This document shows, piece after piece, positions 43,230 through 53,900 of a stretch of 64,000 bases of DNA (position 1 is the first letter of the stretch; each line of letters begins with the position of its first letter). The stretch is taken from positions 37,117-101,116 of the forward strand of contig JANYHI010000082.1 of NCBI GenBank assembly GCA_025359125.1. The letters run 5' to 3'. This DNA comes from Cytophagales bacterium (lineage in GTDB: Bacteria; Bacteroidota; Bacteroidia; Cytophagales; Cyclobacteriaceae). A model generated the notes under the pieces. The model was not told the DNA's origin and did no database searches. It saw only the letters and a program-made list of their open reading frames with translations. The position numbers and the translations under genes are program-made.

Positions 43230-46058
43230 TTATAAATCCAATTCTACCGTTTGTCCAGGAGTATATCCTTTCTCATCGTCATCATCGTTTCTCTTCGCTT
43301 CTATTTCTTTTTCTTCTTTTTTGCTATCCCCAAAGAGATCGCCTTGCGTGGCTTCTTTGGTTGGGATTTTTGCTTTGGGCGGCTGGCCGTTGACGAGCGA
43401 CCCTTGGCTTTGGCTTTTGGGCTCACCGAAGAGGGCCGTTTGACCATCTTCTTCAACGGTTGGTTCTTCTTGCTGGTCAGATTTTTTTTTTGGCGACTCG
43501 GTACCCTTTCCGGTTCCTGTCGCCTCGCTATCGTCTAAATCTTCTGGTGAAGTATCTTCGGGTTCTTCTAGTGGTTTTACTTTCGTCACCTTGTATTGCG
43601 ATAGTCGATTACCCAATGCCTTCCATCCCTTGATGTCTACAATCTCTTCCAAGTTAACAACTTCCGTTTCTTTGTCTTTACCTTTACCTTTTACTACCTC
43701 TATTTCAATTTCAGGCGAATCGGCAGTGCTAGCGTAATCTAATCTTGATCCGATACCTTCTGATATAAAGCCAAATTCCTTATCTAATGAATTTGTTTCA
43801 ATCAAAAAGCGTTTTACAAAATACTGTTTACTTTCTCCATCTAAGTAAACAGCAGTAATCGGTTTCTCTGGATTAAACTTCTGAACCAAAATTGTTTTCT
43901 CTGGCTCATAACGATTAGTTAACTCGTAGCTAGTAATTTTATAATTACCACTTTTTGAAATCGCAATGATTTGATCTTCACCATCAAACTTGCCCACGTA
44001 CTTGCCACGCTTATCTTTATTTAATCGCCCGCTTGCTTCGTCAAACCATAAATCCAATCCACTGAGCGTAGATCCCTTTGATACTTTGAAGTCTACTTTA
44101 CGAACCGGATATTTAGTAACTGTATTTCCCTTCACTCCTCTTCCTTTCACTTCTAATTCTGAAAAATTGAAATCAAAAATTTTCTTACGGGCAGAACTGG
44201 ATGGCGTTAATTTAATTTCAACTACTTCAGCTTCACCATTTGGGTTAGCACTTAGGTAATGCACTTTGCTGTTAGGATTACCCATATCCAGATTATATTC
44301 TTTATCGCGAGTAATGCCAGGCATAGCAAAGCGCTTGGCATAAGTTATTCCGCTCTTGCCATCACTGTAAACCAGATTATAAATCATGCGCTCATCGCCT
44401 TTGCGCCAAATGCCAATGTGCAAAATATCTTTGCCCATGAACACCTTCTCGTTAATACGGCTCACTTTCAATTTGCCATCTCTGCGGATAACAATCACAT
44501 CATCTAACTCAGAGCAATCGGCAATAAATTCATCTTTCTTTAATCCCCAACCAATAAAACCATCTTCGCGGTTAACGTACAATTTTTGGTTGTTAGCTAT
44601 AACTTCTGTAGCGGCAACAGACTGAAAACTCTTGATCTCGGTTTTACGCTCGCGTCCTTTGCCATATTTATCTAATAAGTTTTGATAATATGCAATGGCA
44701 TAATCCGTAAGATGTTTTAAGTGATGAAGCGTTTCTTTCAATTCCTTTTCTAAATCACGCATCAACTCATCTGCCTTAAACGAATCGAACTTAGAAATTC
44801 GCTTGATGCGGATTTCTAATAATTTCAAAATATCATCACGGGTAATCTCTCTATAAAATTGTTTTTTGTAAGGCTTCAGCCCTTTGTCAACCGTGGAGAT
44901 TACTTCTTCAAAAGTTTCTATCTCTTCTATGTTTCGATAGATTCTCTTCTCAATAAAAATCTTTTCCAACGATGAGAACAAAATCTTCTCCATCAACTCT
45001 GCCTTCCGAATCTCTAATTCCTTTTTAAGTAGTTTTACCGTTTGCTCGGTATTGTATTTTAAAATATCGTTCACTTTCATGAACTGTGGTTTATCGGCCA
45101 CAATTACGCAAGCGTTGGGTGAAATAGAAACTTCACAGTCGGTAAAAGCATAGAGCGCATCAATGGCAACTTCCGGAGAAATACCTGCTTGCAGGCTTAC
45201 CGAAATCTCTACGTTCTTTGCTGTGTTGTCAACTACTTGCTTTACTTTGATCTTTCCCTTCTCACTTGCCTTCACAATCGAATCCATGAGTGAAGCGGTG
45301 GTAGTACCAAAAGGAATCTCGCGGATAATCAACGTCTTCTTATCTTCAATTTCAATTTTAGCCCGCACTTTTATTTTTCCTCCGCGATAGCCTTGTTCAT
45401 ATTCAGAAAAATCGCCAATGCCACCCGTAGGAAAATCAGGATAAATCTTAGGATTTTTTCCTTTCAAAACATCGATTGAAGCCTTAATCAGTTCGCAAAA
45501 GTTGTGCGGGAGAATTTTAGTAGAGAGACCAACGGCAATACCTTCAACACCTTGTGCCAACAGCAATGGAAATTTTACAGGAAGAGTGACAGGCTCTTTT
45601 TTTCTTCCATCGTACGAAAGCTGCCACTCTGTGGTTTGTGGATTATAGACTACATCTAATGCAAACTTAGAAAGTCTGGCTTCGATGTAACGTGGTGCGG
45701 CTGCACTATCGCCCGTACGAACATCACCCCAGTTGCCTTGCGTATCTAATAAAATTTCTTTTTGACCGATGTTTACAACCGCTTCTCCAATAGCGGCATC
45801 ACCATGTGGGTGATATTGCATAGTGCTACCAATAACGTTTGCTACTTTATTAAAGCGACCGTCATCCATTTCTTTGATGGCGTGAGCAATTCTTCGTTGC
45901 ACGGGTTTCAAACCATCTTCAATGCGTGGCACTGCACGCTCTAAAATTACATACGAGGCATAATCCAAAAACCAGTTCTCATACATGCCATCAATGGCGA
46001 TGGAGTGAATGTTTCCGTCCTTGTCTGTAGTCTCGTTGGGTATTTGCTTTTTAGCCAT
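43230..46058 (-). CDS. parC: DNA topoisomerase IV subunit A
   Basis: The 942-residue protein has the GyrA/ParC breakage-reunion domain with catalytic Tyr124 in SAAAPRYIEARLS. The quinolone pocket is QYHPHGDAAIGEAVV. The coiled-coil gate follows, then a C-terminal region with WGLKKDEFIADCSEL and a long acidic, Lys/Glu-rich tail. With ParE it decatenates daughter chromosomes. It lies 29 bp downstream of parE on the same strand. The Ser of the quinolone pocket is replaced by Ala88, while the acidic residue four positions later (Glu92) is kept. Confidence 0.9.
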   Translation of the reverse strand: MAKKQIPNETTDKDGNIHSIAIDGMYENWFLDYASYVILERAVPRIEDGLKPVQRRIAHAIKEMDDGRFNKVANVIGSTMQYHPHGDAAIGEAVVNIGQKEILLDTQGNWGDVRTGDSAAAPRYIEARLSKFALDVVYNPQTTEWQLSYDGRKKEPVTLPVKFPLLLAQGVEGIAVGLSTKILPHNFCELIKASIDVLKGKNPKIYPDFPTGGIGDFSEYEQGYRGGKIKVRAKIEIEDKKTLIIREIPFGTTTASLMDSIVKASEKGKIKVKQVVDNTAKNVEISVSLQAGISPEVAIDALYAFTDCEVSISPNACVIVADKPQFMKVNDILKYNTEQTVKLLKKELEIRKAELMEKILFSSLEKIFIEKRIYRNIEEIETFEEVISTVDKGLKPYKKQFYREITRDDILKLLEIRIKRISKFDSFKADELMRDLEKELKETLHHLKHLTDYAIAYYQNLLDKYGKGRERKTEIKSFQSVAATEVIANNQKLYVNREDGFIGWGLKKDEFIADCSELDDVIVIRRDGKLKVSRINEKVFMGKDILHIGIWRKGDERMIYNLVYSDGKSGITYAKRFAMPGITRDKEYNLDMGNPNSKVHYLSANPNGEAEVVEIKLTPSSSARKKIFDFNFSELEVKGRGVKGNTVTKYPVRKVDFKVSKGSTLSGLDLWFDEASGRLNKDKRGKYVGKFDGEDQIIAISKSGNYKITSYELTNRYEPEKTILVQKFNPEKPITAVYLDGESKQYFVKRFLIETNSLDKEFGFISEGIGSRLDYASTADSPEIEIEVVKGKGKDKETEVVNLEEIVDIKGWKALGNRLSQYKVTKVKPLEEPEDTSPEDLDDSEATGTGKGTESPKKKSDQQEEPTVEEDGQTALFGEPKSQSQGSLVNGQPPKAKIPTKEATQGDLFGDSKKEEKEIEAKRNDDDDEKGYTPGQTVELDL

Positions 46059-46087
46059 GTGATCTCTTCAATTAAAACCTAAAAATT

Positions 46088-47974
46088 TTATTCTTCTATC
46101 CCCGCAATCACTTCTTCCTTTGCCTCCACTTTATCTAATTCTATGCGGAGATTTTCAATTATAAATTCTTGCCGATCGGGTGTATTCTTGCCCATGTAAA
46201 ATTCTAATAGCTTAGCTAAGTGTCCTTCTTTAGATAAGAGAACTGGCTGCAATCGAATATCTTCACCGATAAACTTCCCGAACTCATCAGGTGATATTTC
46301 GCCCAATCCTTTAAAGCGAGTGATCTCCGGTTTGTTGCCTAATCTATTCACCGCGGCTTGCTTCTCTTCTTCGCTGTAGCAATAGATTGTTTCTTTTTTA
46401 TTCCGAACTCTAAACAAGGGAGTTTCTAAAACATACACATGATTTGCTTTTACCAAATCAGGAAAAAATTGCAAAAAGAAAGTCATCAATAACAAACGGA
46501 TGTGCATACCATCCACATCGGCATCGGTGGCAATAATTACTTTGTTGTAACGCAATCCATCCAAACCATCTTCAATATTGAGGGCGTGTTGCAGTAAATT
46601 AAATTCTTCGTTTTCATACACCACTTTTTTAGTTAAACCATAACAGTTAAGCGGTTTACCGCGCAAACTAAATACAGCTTGTGTCTCTACATCTCTTGAT
46701 TTAGTGATAGAGCCGCTGGCAGAATCTCCTTCGGTAATAAAAACAACCGACTCCATGCCCTTCTCTCCTTTTTGATCGTCAAAGTGAAAGCGACAATCGC
46801 GCAGCTTCTTATTATGAAGATTTGCTTTTTTAGCACGCTCGTTTGCTAATTTTTTTATTCCGGCTATCTCTTTGCGTTCGCGCTCCGATTGTGTGATGCG
46901 TTTCAGCATGGCATCAGCGGCAGCAGGATTCTTATGAAGATAAATTTCTAATTCTTTAGCCACATAATCACCCACAAAGTTTTTTACGCTTTGTCCACCT
47001 TCAGGTGCCATATTAATGGAGCCGAGTTTTGTTTTTGTCTGCGATTCAAAAACAGGCTCTTGCACACGAATGGCAATTGCGCCAATAATGCTGGCGCGAA
47101 TATCGGCTGCATCAAAATCTTTTTTGTAAAAGTCACGCACACCACGTACTAAACCTTCGCGAAAAGCAGCCAGGTGCGTTCCTCCTTGCGTAGTATTTTG
47201 TCCGTTTACATAAGAATAATATTCTTCTCCATATTGATTGCCATGCGTAATGGCCACCTCAATATCATCTGCTTTAAAATGTACGATCGGATACCGAATT
47301 TCATCCGGATCAGATTTCTGTTTTAGCAAATCCAGCAACCCATCTTTTGAGAAAAACTTTTGGCCGTTATAATTAACCGTAAGTCCGGCATTTAAGAAGG
47401 CATAGTTCCACATCAAATCATCTAGGTATTCAGGAATGAAATGATAATTTTTGAACATCGAGTTATCCGGCTCAAACTCTACCAGCGTTCCGTTCTTCTC
47501 ATCTGATTTTGAAACACGAGGGTCAGCAACCAGCACACCTTTCTTAAATTCTGCCAGTTTAGTTTGACCTTCGCGAAAAGCCTGCACTTTAAAAAAGTTG
47601 GATAACGCATTAACCGCTTTTGTACCTACTCCATTCAGGCCTACCGATTTTTGAAAAGCACCCGAGTCGTACTTCGCACCAGTGTTGATTTTAGAAACAA
47701 CATCTACCACTTTACCCAGCGGAATGCCGCGGCCATAATCGCGCACGGTTACATGCTGATCCGTAATCTTTACATCAATCACTTTACCAAAACCCATCAT
47801 GTGCTCATCGATACAGTTGTCGATAACTTCCTTGACCAGTACATAGATACCATCGTCTTTAGCAGAACCATCGCCCAGCTTACCAATGTACATACCCGGC
47901 CTTAGGCGAATGTGTTCGCGCCAATCGAGCGAGCGGATACTGGACTCATCGTATTCACTTGTGTTTTTAGCCAT
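46088..47974 (-). CDS. parE: DNA topoisomerase IV subunit B
   Basis: The 628-residue protein has the GHKL ATPase segment ([15 protein letters not shown], then [16 protein letters not shown]). The transducer follows, and then the Toprim motifs [22 protein letters not shown] and [14 protein letters not shown]. It lacks the insert of long GyrB proteins, and its location next to parC supports ParE rather than GyrB. It hydrolyses ATP to drive strand passage by topoisomerase IV. Confidence 0.9.
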   Translation of the reverse strand: MAKNTSEYDESSIRSLDWREHIRLRPGMYIGKLGDGSAKDDGIYVLVKEVIDNCIDEHMMGFGKVIDVKITDQHVTVRDYGRGIPLGKVVDVVSKINTGAKYDSGAFQKSVGLNGVGTKAVNALSNFFKVQAFREGQTKLAEFKKGVLVADPRVSKSDEKNGTLVEFEPDNSMFKNYHFIPEYLDDLMWNYAFLNAGLTVNYNGQKFFSKDGLLDLLKQKSDPDEIRYPIVHFKADDIEVAITHGNQYGEEYYSYVNGQNTTQGGTHLAAFREGLVRGVRDFYKKDFDAADIRASIIGAIAIRVQEPVFESQTKTKLGSINMAPEGGQSVKNFVGDYVAKELEIYLHKNPAAADAMLKRITQSERERKEIAGIKKLANERAKKANLHNKKLRDCRFHFDDQKGEKGMESVVFITEGDSASGSITKSRDVETQAVFSLRGKPLNCYGLTKKVVYENEEFNLLQHALNIEDGLDGLRYNKVIIATDADVDGMHIRLLLMTFFLQFFPDLVKANHVYVLETPLFRVRNKKETIYCYSEEEKQAAVNRLGNKPEITRFKGLGEISPDEFGKFIGEDIRLQPVLLSKEGHLAKLLEFYMGKNTPDRQEFIIENLRIELDKVEAKEEVIAGIEE

Positions 47975-48170
47975 ACCTTCAAAAACTTAACTGATTAATC
48001 GCGCAAAGATGAAAAAATAATCATCACACTCCAGCATTTAAAAAATCTTAGACGGTAGAAGAAAATAATTTTCGTTAGCACTTCTATGTATGTACCGAAA
48101 AGATAAATCAGTATAGTTTAGAAGTAAAAATTAGTAAGGGCTTGATTTACAACTCTTAAAAAGAGTAAAC

Positions 48171-48611
48171 TCAAACCGCCTGTTTAGAAAATATTTTTTT
48201 TGAAAGCAGATAAATAGGCCAGCCAATTAACCAAATCATAACCAAAACTATACTTCCGTAGATAATGGAGCCGATGGCTTCAAAATCAAATTTTTCTGCA
48301 CTATTATATAAAGAGACAAAGTTTATTCCGATGATCAGAAAAATGTTTAACACCGTAATCAACCCGTAAAACCAACCTCTAAAATCACGATTTGAAGCGA
48401 ATAAGTTATTAATAATGAACACAAAAACATTCAAGAGTGCAGCAATAATCAATATGCCATAAAATATTCCATCTCGCGAAAGAGAGACAGCCGACTGCTC
48501 GGATTCAACTATCGTAACTGTTTCGGGCAAAGAAGCGTAATCGTATAAGAATACGCACAGAAAAATAATCAACGAAAGAAACCAGATTGCTTTAAATACT
48601 TTTAATGCCAT
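48171..48611 (-). CDS. Hypothetical four-helix membrane protein
   Basis: The 146-residue product has four hydrophobic helices (residues about 9-27, 50-70, 83-103 and 118-140). The first is followed by DYASLPETVTIVESEQSAVS, a probable periplasmic loop. The start is placed at ATG 48611 (MALKVFKAIWFLSL) rather than an upstream in-frame codon. It is divergent from the neighbouring lipoprotein gene with very little space between the starts. I do not recognise a family or function. Confidence 0.55.
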   Translation of the reverse strand: MALKVFKAIWFLSLIIFLCVFLYDYASLPETVTIVESEQSAVSLSRDGIFYGILIIAALLNVFVFIINNLFASNRDFRGWFYGLITVLNIFLIIGINFVSLYNSAEKFDFEAIGSIIYGSIVLVMIWLIGWPIYLLSKKIFSKQAV

Positions 48612-48648
48612 GTCGCTACCTTTGAGGTGCAAATTAAACGCAAATACC

Positions 48649-49017
48649 TTGAACTACCGCTTCCTTTCACTCGCTTCTCTCCTCTTTTTAATTCTGGTGA
48701 GCTGTGGCAAACCATTGCCGAAACTCGATAACATCGATTTACAAAAGTGGAAAGATGACAAGTGGGGATGTTTAAAAGACAGATATAAAGCACTGCCGCA
48801 GCTCATTCTTCAAAAAGATAAATTGAAAGGCCTTTCAACAGATGATATGGTTAAACTTTTGGGCCGGCCCGATAAGAATGAGCTATACAAACGCAATCAA
48901 AAATTCTTTTACTATTACCTGACACCCGGAGAGGATTGTAAAATTGATACTACAGCGCAACGACTATCCCTGAGATTTAATGCCATGGGTTTTGCTAAAG
49001 AGGTATTGATAGAATAA
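48649..49017 (+). CDS. Probable lipoprotein with SmpA/OmlA-like fold
   Basis: The frame can begin at ATG 48610 or TTG 48649; TTG gives a compact lipoprotein signal peptide (MNYRFLSLASLLFLILVSCG) with Cys at position 19, so it is preferred. The mature part contains LKGLSTDDMVKLLGRPDKNE and FFYYYLTPGEDCKIDTTA, which resembles the SmpA/BamE-like fold of outer-membrane assembly lipoproteins. That assignment is tentative. Starts and stops are tightly packed: the next gene on the other strand begins 1 bp after this stop. Confidence 0.55.
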   Translation: MNYRFLSLASLLFLILVSCGKPLPKLDNIDLQKWKDDKWGCLKDRYKALPQLILQKDKLKGLSTDDMVKLLGRPDKNELYKRNQKFFYYYLTPGEDCKIDTTAQRLSLRFNAMGFAKEVLIE

Positions 49018-49521
49018 TCAACTGTGCAGCGCATTTCGCTGAAAGTCTTGCTTCTTAGATTTTGCTTTTTCAATGTTTGCCCACAATACATCTACTACCG
49101 CTTCTTTCTTTTTATGATTAAAAGGATATAGTAACGAGGGTTTAAAATAAAATTTATCTCCAAACAATTCATGAGCATATAATTCAACTTTGTAAACACC
49201 TCCTAACGAAACCAGGTTAACGTCTTTTATATTCTCTAGCGGAATAACCAGATCATGCCCCTTCTGAGTTACGTACATAAAGTCCTCATCAAACTCCACA
49301 TGAAAAACTTTTCGGTTAACGCTCCACCAGATATAGCATCCATAAAGAACATATCCAAAGGAGAATGCACCGCCTAAGTATCCTTGCTTTTTAAAGTCTC
49401 TTTGTAGGTATAATGTGATAATAAATGCAGCCGTCAATCCTATCGCTAAATAACCTAGAGACTTGTAATAAGAAAGATACCGAGTAGATAAATTCCTAAT
49501 TCTTGATTTTTCGATTAGCAT
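49018..49521 (-). CDS. Hypothetical protein with two membrane helices and PH-like C-terminus
   Basis: The product (167 residues from ATG 49521; an earlier ATG at 49554 is possible but leaves only 8 bp to the divergent gene) has two transmembrane helices near residues 22-40 and 50-70. A C-terminal part of alternating strands follows (FHVEFDEDFMYVTQKGHDLV, KVELYAHELFGDKFYFKP), compatible with a bacterial PH-like domain. Function is unknown. It converges with the probable lipoprotein gene. Confidence 0.5.
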   Translation of the reverse strand: MLIEKSRIRNLSTRYLSYYKSLGYLAIGLTAAFIITLYLQRDFKKQGYLGGAFSFGYVLYGCYIWWSVNRKVFHVEFDEDFMYVTQKGHDLVIPLENIKDVNLVSLGGVYKVELYAHELFGDKFYFKPSLLYPFNHKKKEAVVDVLWANIEKAKSKKQDFQRNALHS

Positions 49522-49562
49522 TGAAACGATACCTTTGCCAACAAAAGTAAACATCTCGCTTT

Positions 49563-50453
49563 ATGAATAAAATTGCAGTGATTGGATCTGGCACAATGGG
49601 CAACGGAATTGCCCACGTATTTGCTCAAAATGGTTTTACCGTTTCAATCATTGATATATCTGAAGATGCCCTAAAAAAAGCAATTGCTACAATTGATAAA
49701 AATTTATCGCGCCAAGTAGAAAAAGGATCAATCACCGCAGAAGTAAAGGTGCAAACGCTGAGCAATCTTTCAACTACTACCTTTATGAAAGAAGGTTTGA
49801 AAGACGTAGAGTTGGTGGTAGAAGCTGCCACTGAAAACATGGATCTTAAACTAAAAATATTTAAAGATTTAGATGAAAATACTAAGCCCGGAACCATTCT
49901 GGCTTCCAACACATCTTCCATTTCAATTACAAAAATTGCCTCGGTAACAAAAAGCCCCGGGCATGTAATTGGTATGCACTTTATGAATCCTGTACCGATC
50001 ATGAAGTTAGTTGAAATCATTCGCGGTTATAATACAACCAATGAAACAACTGAAATAATCATGGAGCTTTCTAAAAAATTGGGAAAGATTCCGGTAGAAG
50101 TAAACGACTATCCCGGCTTTGTGGCCAATCGCATTTTAATGCCTATGATCAACGAAGCCATTTATTCGCTTTACGAAGGAGTAGCCGGAGTAGAAGAAAT
50201 TGATACAGTTATGAAGTTAGGAATGGCACATCCAATGGGACCATTACAGTTAGCAGATTTTATTGGGTTAGATGTTTGCCTATCAATATTAAGAGTATTA
50301 CAAGACGGATTTGGTAATCCTAAATACGCGCCTTGCCCTTTGTTAGTAAATATGGTTCAGGCTGGGCATACAGGAGTAAAAACAGGTAATGGTTTTTATA
50401 AATATACACCCGGCAGCAAAGACCTAATAATATCTGACCGGTTTAAAAAATAA
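49563..50453 (+). CDS. hbd: 3-hydroxyacyl-CoA / 3-hydroxybutyryl-CoA dehydrogenase
   Basis: The 296-residue protein has the NAD-binding motif AVIGSGTMGNGIAHVFAQNG at the N-terminus. The catalytic His lies in HVIGMHFMNPVPIMKLVEII near residue 140, and the C-terminal dimerisation domain has NDYPGFVANRILMPMINEAI. It oxidises 3-hydroxyacyl-CoA to 3-oxoacyl-CoA in beta-oxidation, butyrate or phenylacetate degradation. The single-domain length fits the short-chain or PaaH/Hbd type. No pathway partner is adjacent. It ends at a bidirectional terminator. Confidence 0.85.
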   Translation: MNKIAVIGSGTMGNGIAHVFAQNGFTVSIIDISEDALKKAIATIDKNLSRQVEKGSITAEVKVQTLSNLSTTTFMKEGLKDVELVVEAATENMDLKLKIFKDLDENTKPGTILASNTSSISITKIASVTKSPGHVIGMHFMNPVPIMKLVEIIRGYNTTNETTEIIMELSKKLGKIPVEVNDYPGFVANRILMPMINEAIYSLYEGVAGVEEIDTVMKLGMAHPMGPLQLADFIGLDVCLSILRVLQDGFGNPKYAPCPLLVNMVQAGHTGVKTGNGFYKYTPGSKDLIISDRFKK

Positions 50454-50457
50454 AAAA

Positions 50458-50490
50458 TAGCCATCAAATTCTGATGGCTACTTCGTTTTT
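50458..50490. terminator. Bidirectional Rho-independent terminator
   Basis: TAGCCATCA (50458-50466) and TGATGGCTA (50472-50480) form a perfect 9-bp stem with an AATTC loop. T-rich runs flank it on both strands. It lies between the convergent hbd and mscL genes and would end both transcripts. Confidence 0.75.
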
Positions 50491-50498
50491 CAAAAAGC

Positions 50499-50873
50499 TT
50501 ATTTTTTTAATAAGTCTCTAATTTCAGTAAGTAAGAGTACGTCTGCAGGCGGGGGCGCAGGTGTAGAAGCCTTGGCATCTTCTTTCTTCTGGGCAGCATT
50601 TATTCCTTTTATAATTAAGAACAGAATGAAGGACACAATAATAAAGTTTATTACAGCCGAAAGAAAAATACCATACTTAACAGTTCCCAAGGCAGTAAGG
50701 TCGTTTAGATGAGATAAGTGTGCTGCCTCCAAAGCAGGCTTTAAAAGTAAAGGAGTAATTACGTCATCAATTAGTGAGCCCACAATTTTTCCAAAGGCTC
50801 CTCCTATAATAACACCCACAGCCAATTCCACCACATTGCCACGCATGGCAAAAGCTTTAAATTCTTTCAACAT
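50499..50873 (-). CDS. mscL: Large-conductance mechanosensitive channel
   Basis: The 124-residue protein starts MLKEFKAFAMRGNVVELAVG, the typical MscL N-terminus with the amphipathic helix and TM1. TM2 follows near residue 75 (VNFIIVSFILFLIIKGINAA), and the C-terminal helix has PPPADVLLLTEIRDLLKK. The start at 50873 is chosen over an upstream in-frame codon because it matches the family. It forms a homopentameric channel that opens on membrane tension to save cells from osmotic lysis. Confidence 0.95.
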   Translation of the reverse strand: MLKEFKAFAMRGNVVELAVGVIIGGAFGKIVGSLIDDVITPLLLKPALEAAHLSHLNDLTALGTVKYGIFLSAVINFIIVSFILFLIIKGINAAQKKEDAKASTPAPPPADVLLLTEIRDLLKK

Positions 50874-50934
50874 AATAGTTAGGATTAAATAAATTTTATC
50901 AGAAAAATACAAAATTTAGAACACCTTTACTGGC

Positions 50935-50942
50935 TATATTTG
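50935..50942 (+). promoter_or_regulatory. Candidate -7 element for the PAS histidine kinase operon
   Basis: TATATTTG matches the -7 consensus TAnnTTTG and lies 15 bp before the ATG at 50958, giving a very short leader. No TTTG was seen at the -33 position. Confidence 0.4.
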
Positions 50943-50957
50943 GTTAGCCTAAACTCA

Positions 50958-53900
50958 ATGCCAACTACATTTTTACCCACCGCACTCAACAACCTTGAAC
51001 GGGTAATTATCTTTTCACTAGATAAATCGTATTGCTATACCTCCTTTACAAGTTCTCACTTTGAAGTGATGAAGCAACTTTGGGGAGTAGAAATAAAATT
51101 AGGGATGGATATGCTTTCTATCATACGGGATCAAAAAATTGATGATTATAATAAAGCCAAATACAATTTTGACAAGGCTCTTCGAGGCGAGCGGTTTTCG
51201 CAAATAGAAGAGTACACCGGCAAAAATTTAGAACAAACCGTGTGGGAGAATTGCTACGAACCGGTGGTCAATGAGCATACAGAAATAATCGGCATTACGG
51301 TTTTAGCGCTCGATATTTCCGACCGAACAGGCTTGCTGAATAAAATTAAGGATACCAACGATCAGTTAGCCCTTGCTGTGAAAGCAGCAAACATTGGCAT
51401 TTGGATGTGGGATATGAATACGCAAGAAGTATTTTGGTCAGATGAAATTTTAAAAATCTACCACTTGGATGATTCGTATCGCAATCTACGGTTTGAAAAA
51501 TATTTAGAGTTTGTACATCCTTCTGACATTGAGATTTTAAAGGCAGACATTGCCAAATCAATTGCAGAGAAAAGTAATTACTACAGCAGGCATCGAGTTT
51601 ATACTCCCGCTGGAGATTTAAGATGGGTAGAGGGCATGGCGCGCATCATCATTGAAAATGACAAGGTTGTAAAAATGATAGGAACTGTAATTGACATTAC
51701 AGAGCGAATGAAATTGATGAGCGAAAAAACAGCGTCTAGTTCGCTCCTGCAAGCTGCCATAGAGTCAACCGCAGACGGAATTTTAGTAGTAGACAACACC
51801 GGCACTATTAGCGTGTACAACCAAAAATTTCTCTCCATCTATGGTTTCACGCAAGAAGAGGCCAAAGACCAACCCGATGCCGTTCTCTTACAAAAGGCGA
51901 TTAGTAAAATTATAGAGCCAGAAAAATTCTATGCGAAAGTGCAAGAGCTATACGCCAACCCAGAGTTAGAGAGCAAAGATGTAATTCATCTTACCAATGG
52001 CACCATTCTACATCGTTTTTCAAAACCCCAACGAGTTGGCGATAAAATCGTGGGAAGAGTATGGAGTTTTAGAGACATAACAGAACAGAATAGAGCAGAA
52101 GAATTACTGCTGAAGAGCGAAACACTCTATCGAACGCTTACTACGAATATGACGGACATGGTAAGTCTTGCCGATGCAAATGGCAAATTTATGTACGTAA
52201 GTCCCTCTTACAAAACTGTTTTAGGATTTGAAAATATTGACTCTTTAATTGGCACATCTATTTTCGAAATGGCACACCCTGATGACGTTCCCATTCTTAA
52301 AGAAAAATTGAAGAACGGACTACATAGTAAAGCCACTCAAAAAGCAGAATTGAGATATCAAAATGCGAAGGGGGAATACATCTGGATTGAGACAACCGGA
52401 AACCCTGTTCTTAATGAAAAAGGCGAAGTCAATTCAATCATTCTTTCCAGCCGTGAAGTTACTGAGCGTAAAAAAAATGAAGAAGAGCTAAAGCATAGAG
52501 ATGTTCTCTTGTCTGCATTAGCTAATGCGACCAGCCAATTAGCCATTGAAACAGATGTTTGGATTGGAGCTCGTAAGGCCATTTCAATTTTAGGAGAGGC
52601 CACTCGTGTAGACAGGATTTATATTTTTCAAAATACTTCCTCTTCACCCATTCAATGCCAAGAAATTTGCACATGGCAAAATGGAATTTTAAACTCAGAT
52701 GCAATCCAGTTGTTAGACGCCAACACTTATCAAGGGGCTGAATCGTTGTATTCGCGACTAAGTGTTAACAAGTCTTTCAAAATATCTGTCGAGGATATTC
52801 AAGATCCAATTCTGAAAAATACACTGCTCAAAAGAAAAGCAAAATCGGTAGTGATCTTGCCCATTAATATCAAAAAATTTTTCTGGGGATTTATTGGGTT
52901 TGAAGAATGTAAATATGATCGTACCGCAACAGAAGCAGAGTTCTCCATTGTAAAATCCTTCGCCTTAACATTAGGTGACATCTTAGAAAAAAAACAAATC
53001 GAAAAAGAAAATCAGGATTGGAAATTTCGGTATGAAATTATTGCATCATCATCTGGGCAAATTATTTATGACTATGATATTACGAATGGTCAGGTAACGT
53101 GGAGTGAAAGTATTAAAGATGTGCTTGGGTACGAAACCAATACAATTGGTAGTAGCGAAGAGTGGGATTCATTAATTCATCCGGAAGATTTGGAAAGAGT
53201 TAATCAGGAATTATCTACCAGCCAGAAATCCGGATCAACCTATCAAATAGAATATCAGTTTAAGAAAAAAAATGGTGAGTACATCAACATTTTTGACAGG
53301 GGATTTTTCTTATTAGATGCTACCCAAAAAGCCTACCGAATTCTTGGCATCATGAGCGACATCTCACATCAAAAGCAAGCCGAACGCGCACTGATGGAAA
53401 GTGAAAATAGGTATAGAACACTTCAGGAAGCATCTTTTGGTGGAATTGGTTTGCACGACCAGGGAAAAATTTTGGATGCAAACAAAGGGCTCTCAGATTT
53501 GACAGGCTATAGCCATGAAGAATTATTAAAAATGGATGGCCTTAGCCTTGTCTCGCCAGATACAATTCATATTGTAAGAGAGAATATTGCAAACAATAGC
53601 GAGCAACCTTATGATGTAATTGGTATTCGTAAAAACGGAACACGTTATAATTTGGAAGTACAAGGCAGGATGATTCCGCACGGAGGCAAAATGATTCGGG
53701 TAACTGAGTTTAGAGACGTAACGCTTCGCAGGCAAGCCGAACAACAAATTTTAGAGCAGAACAGCAAACTCACTGCCATTGCCGATGATCTGAAGAATAA
53801 AAATCAACAACTAGAAGAATTCACTCAGATTGTTTCTCATAATTTAAGATCTCCCGTTAGTAATATTCTAACACTGCTAGACTTCTATGATAAGAGCAAT

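Noticed and set aside
43251..43538. Plus-strand ORF of 95 residues rich in Phe and Arg
   Set aside because: It is the antisense of the Glu/Lys-rich ParC tail; its odd composition is explained by that and no signal supports translation.
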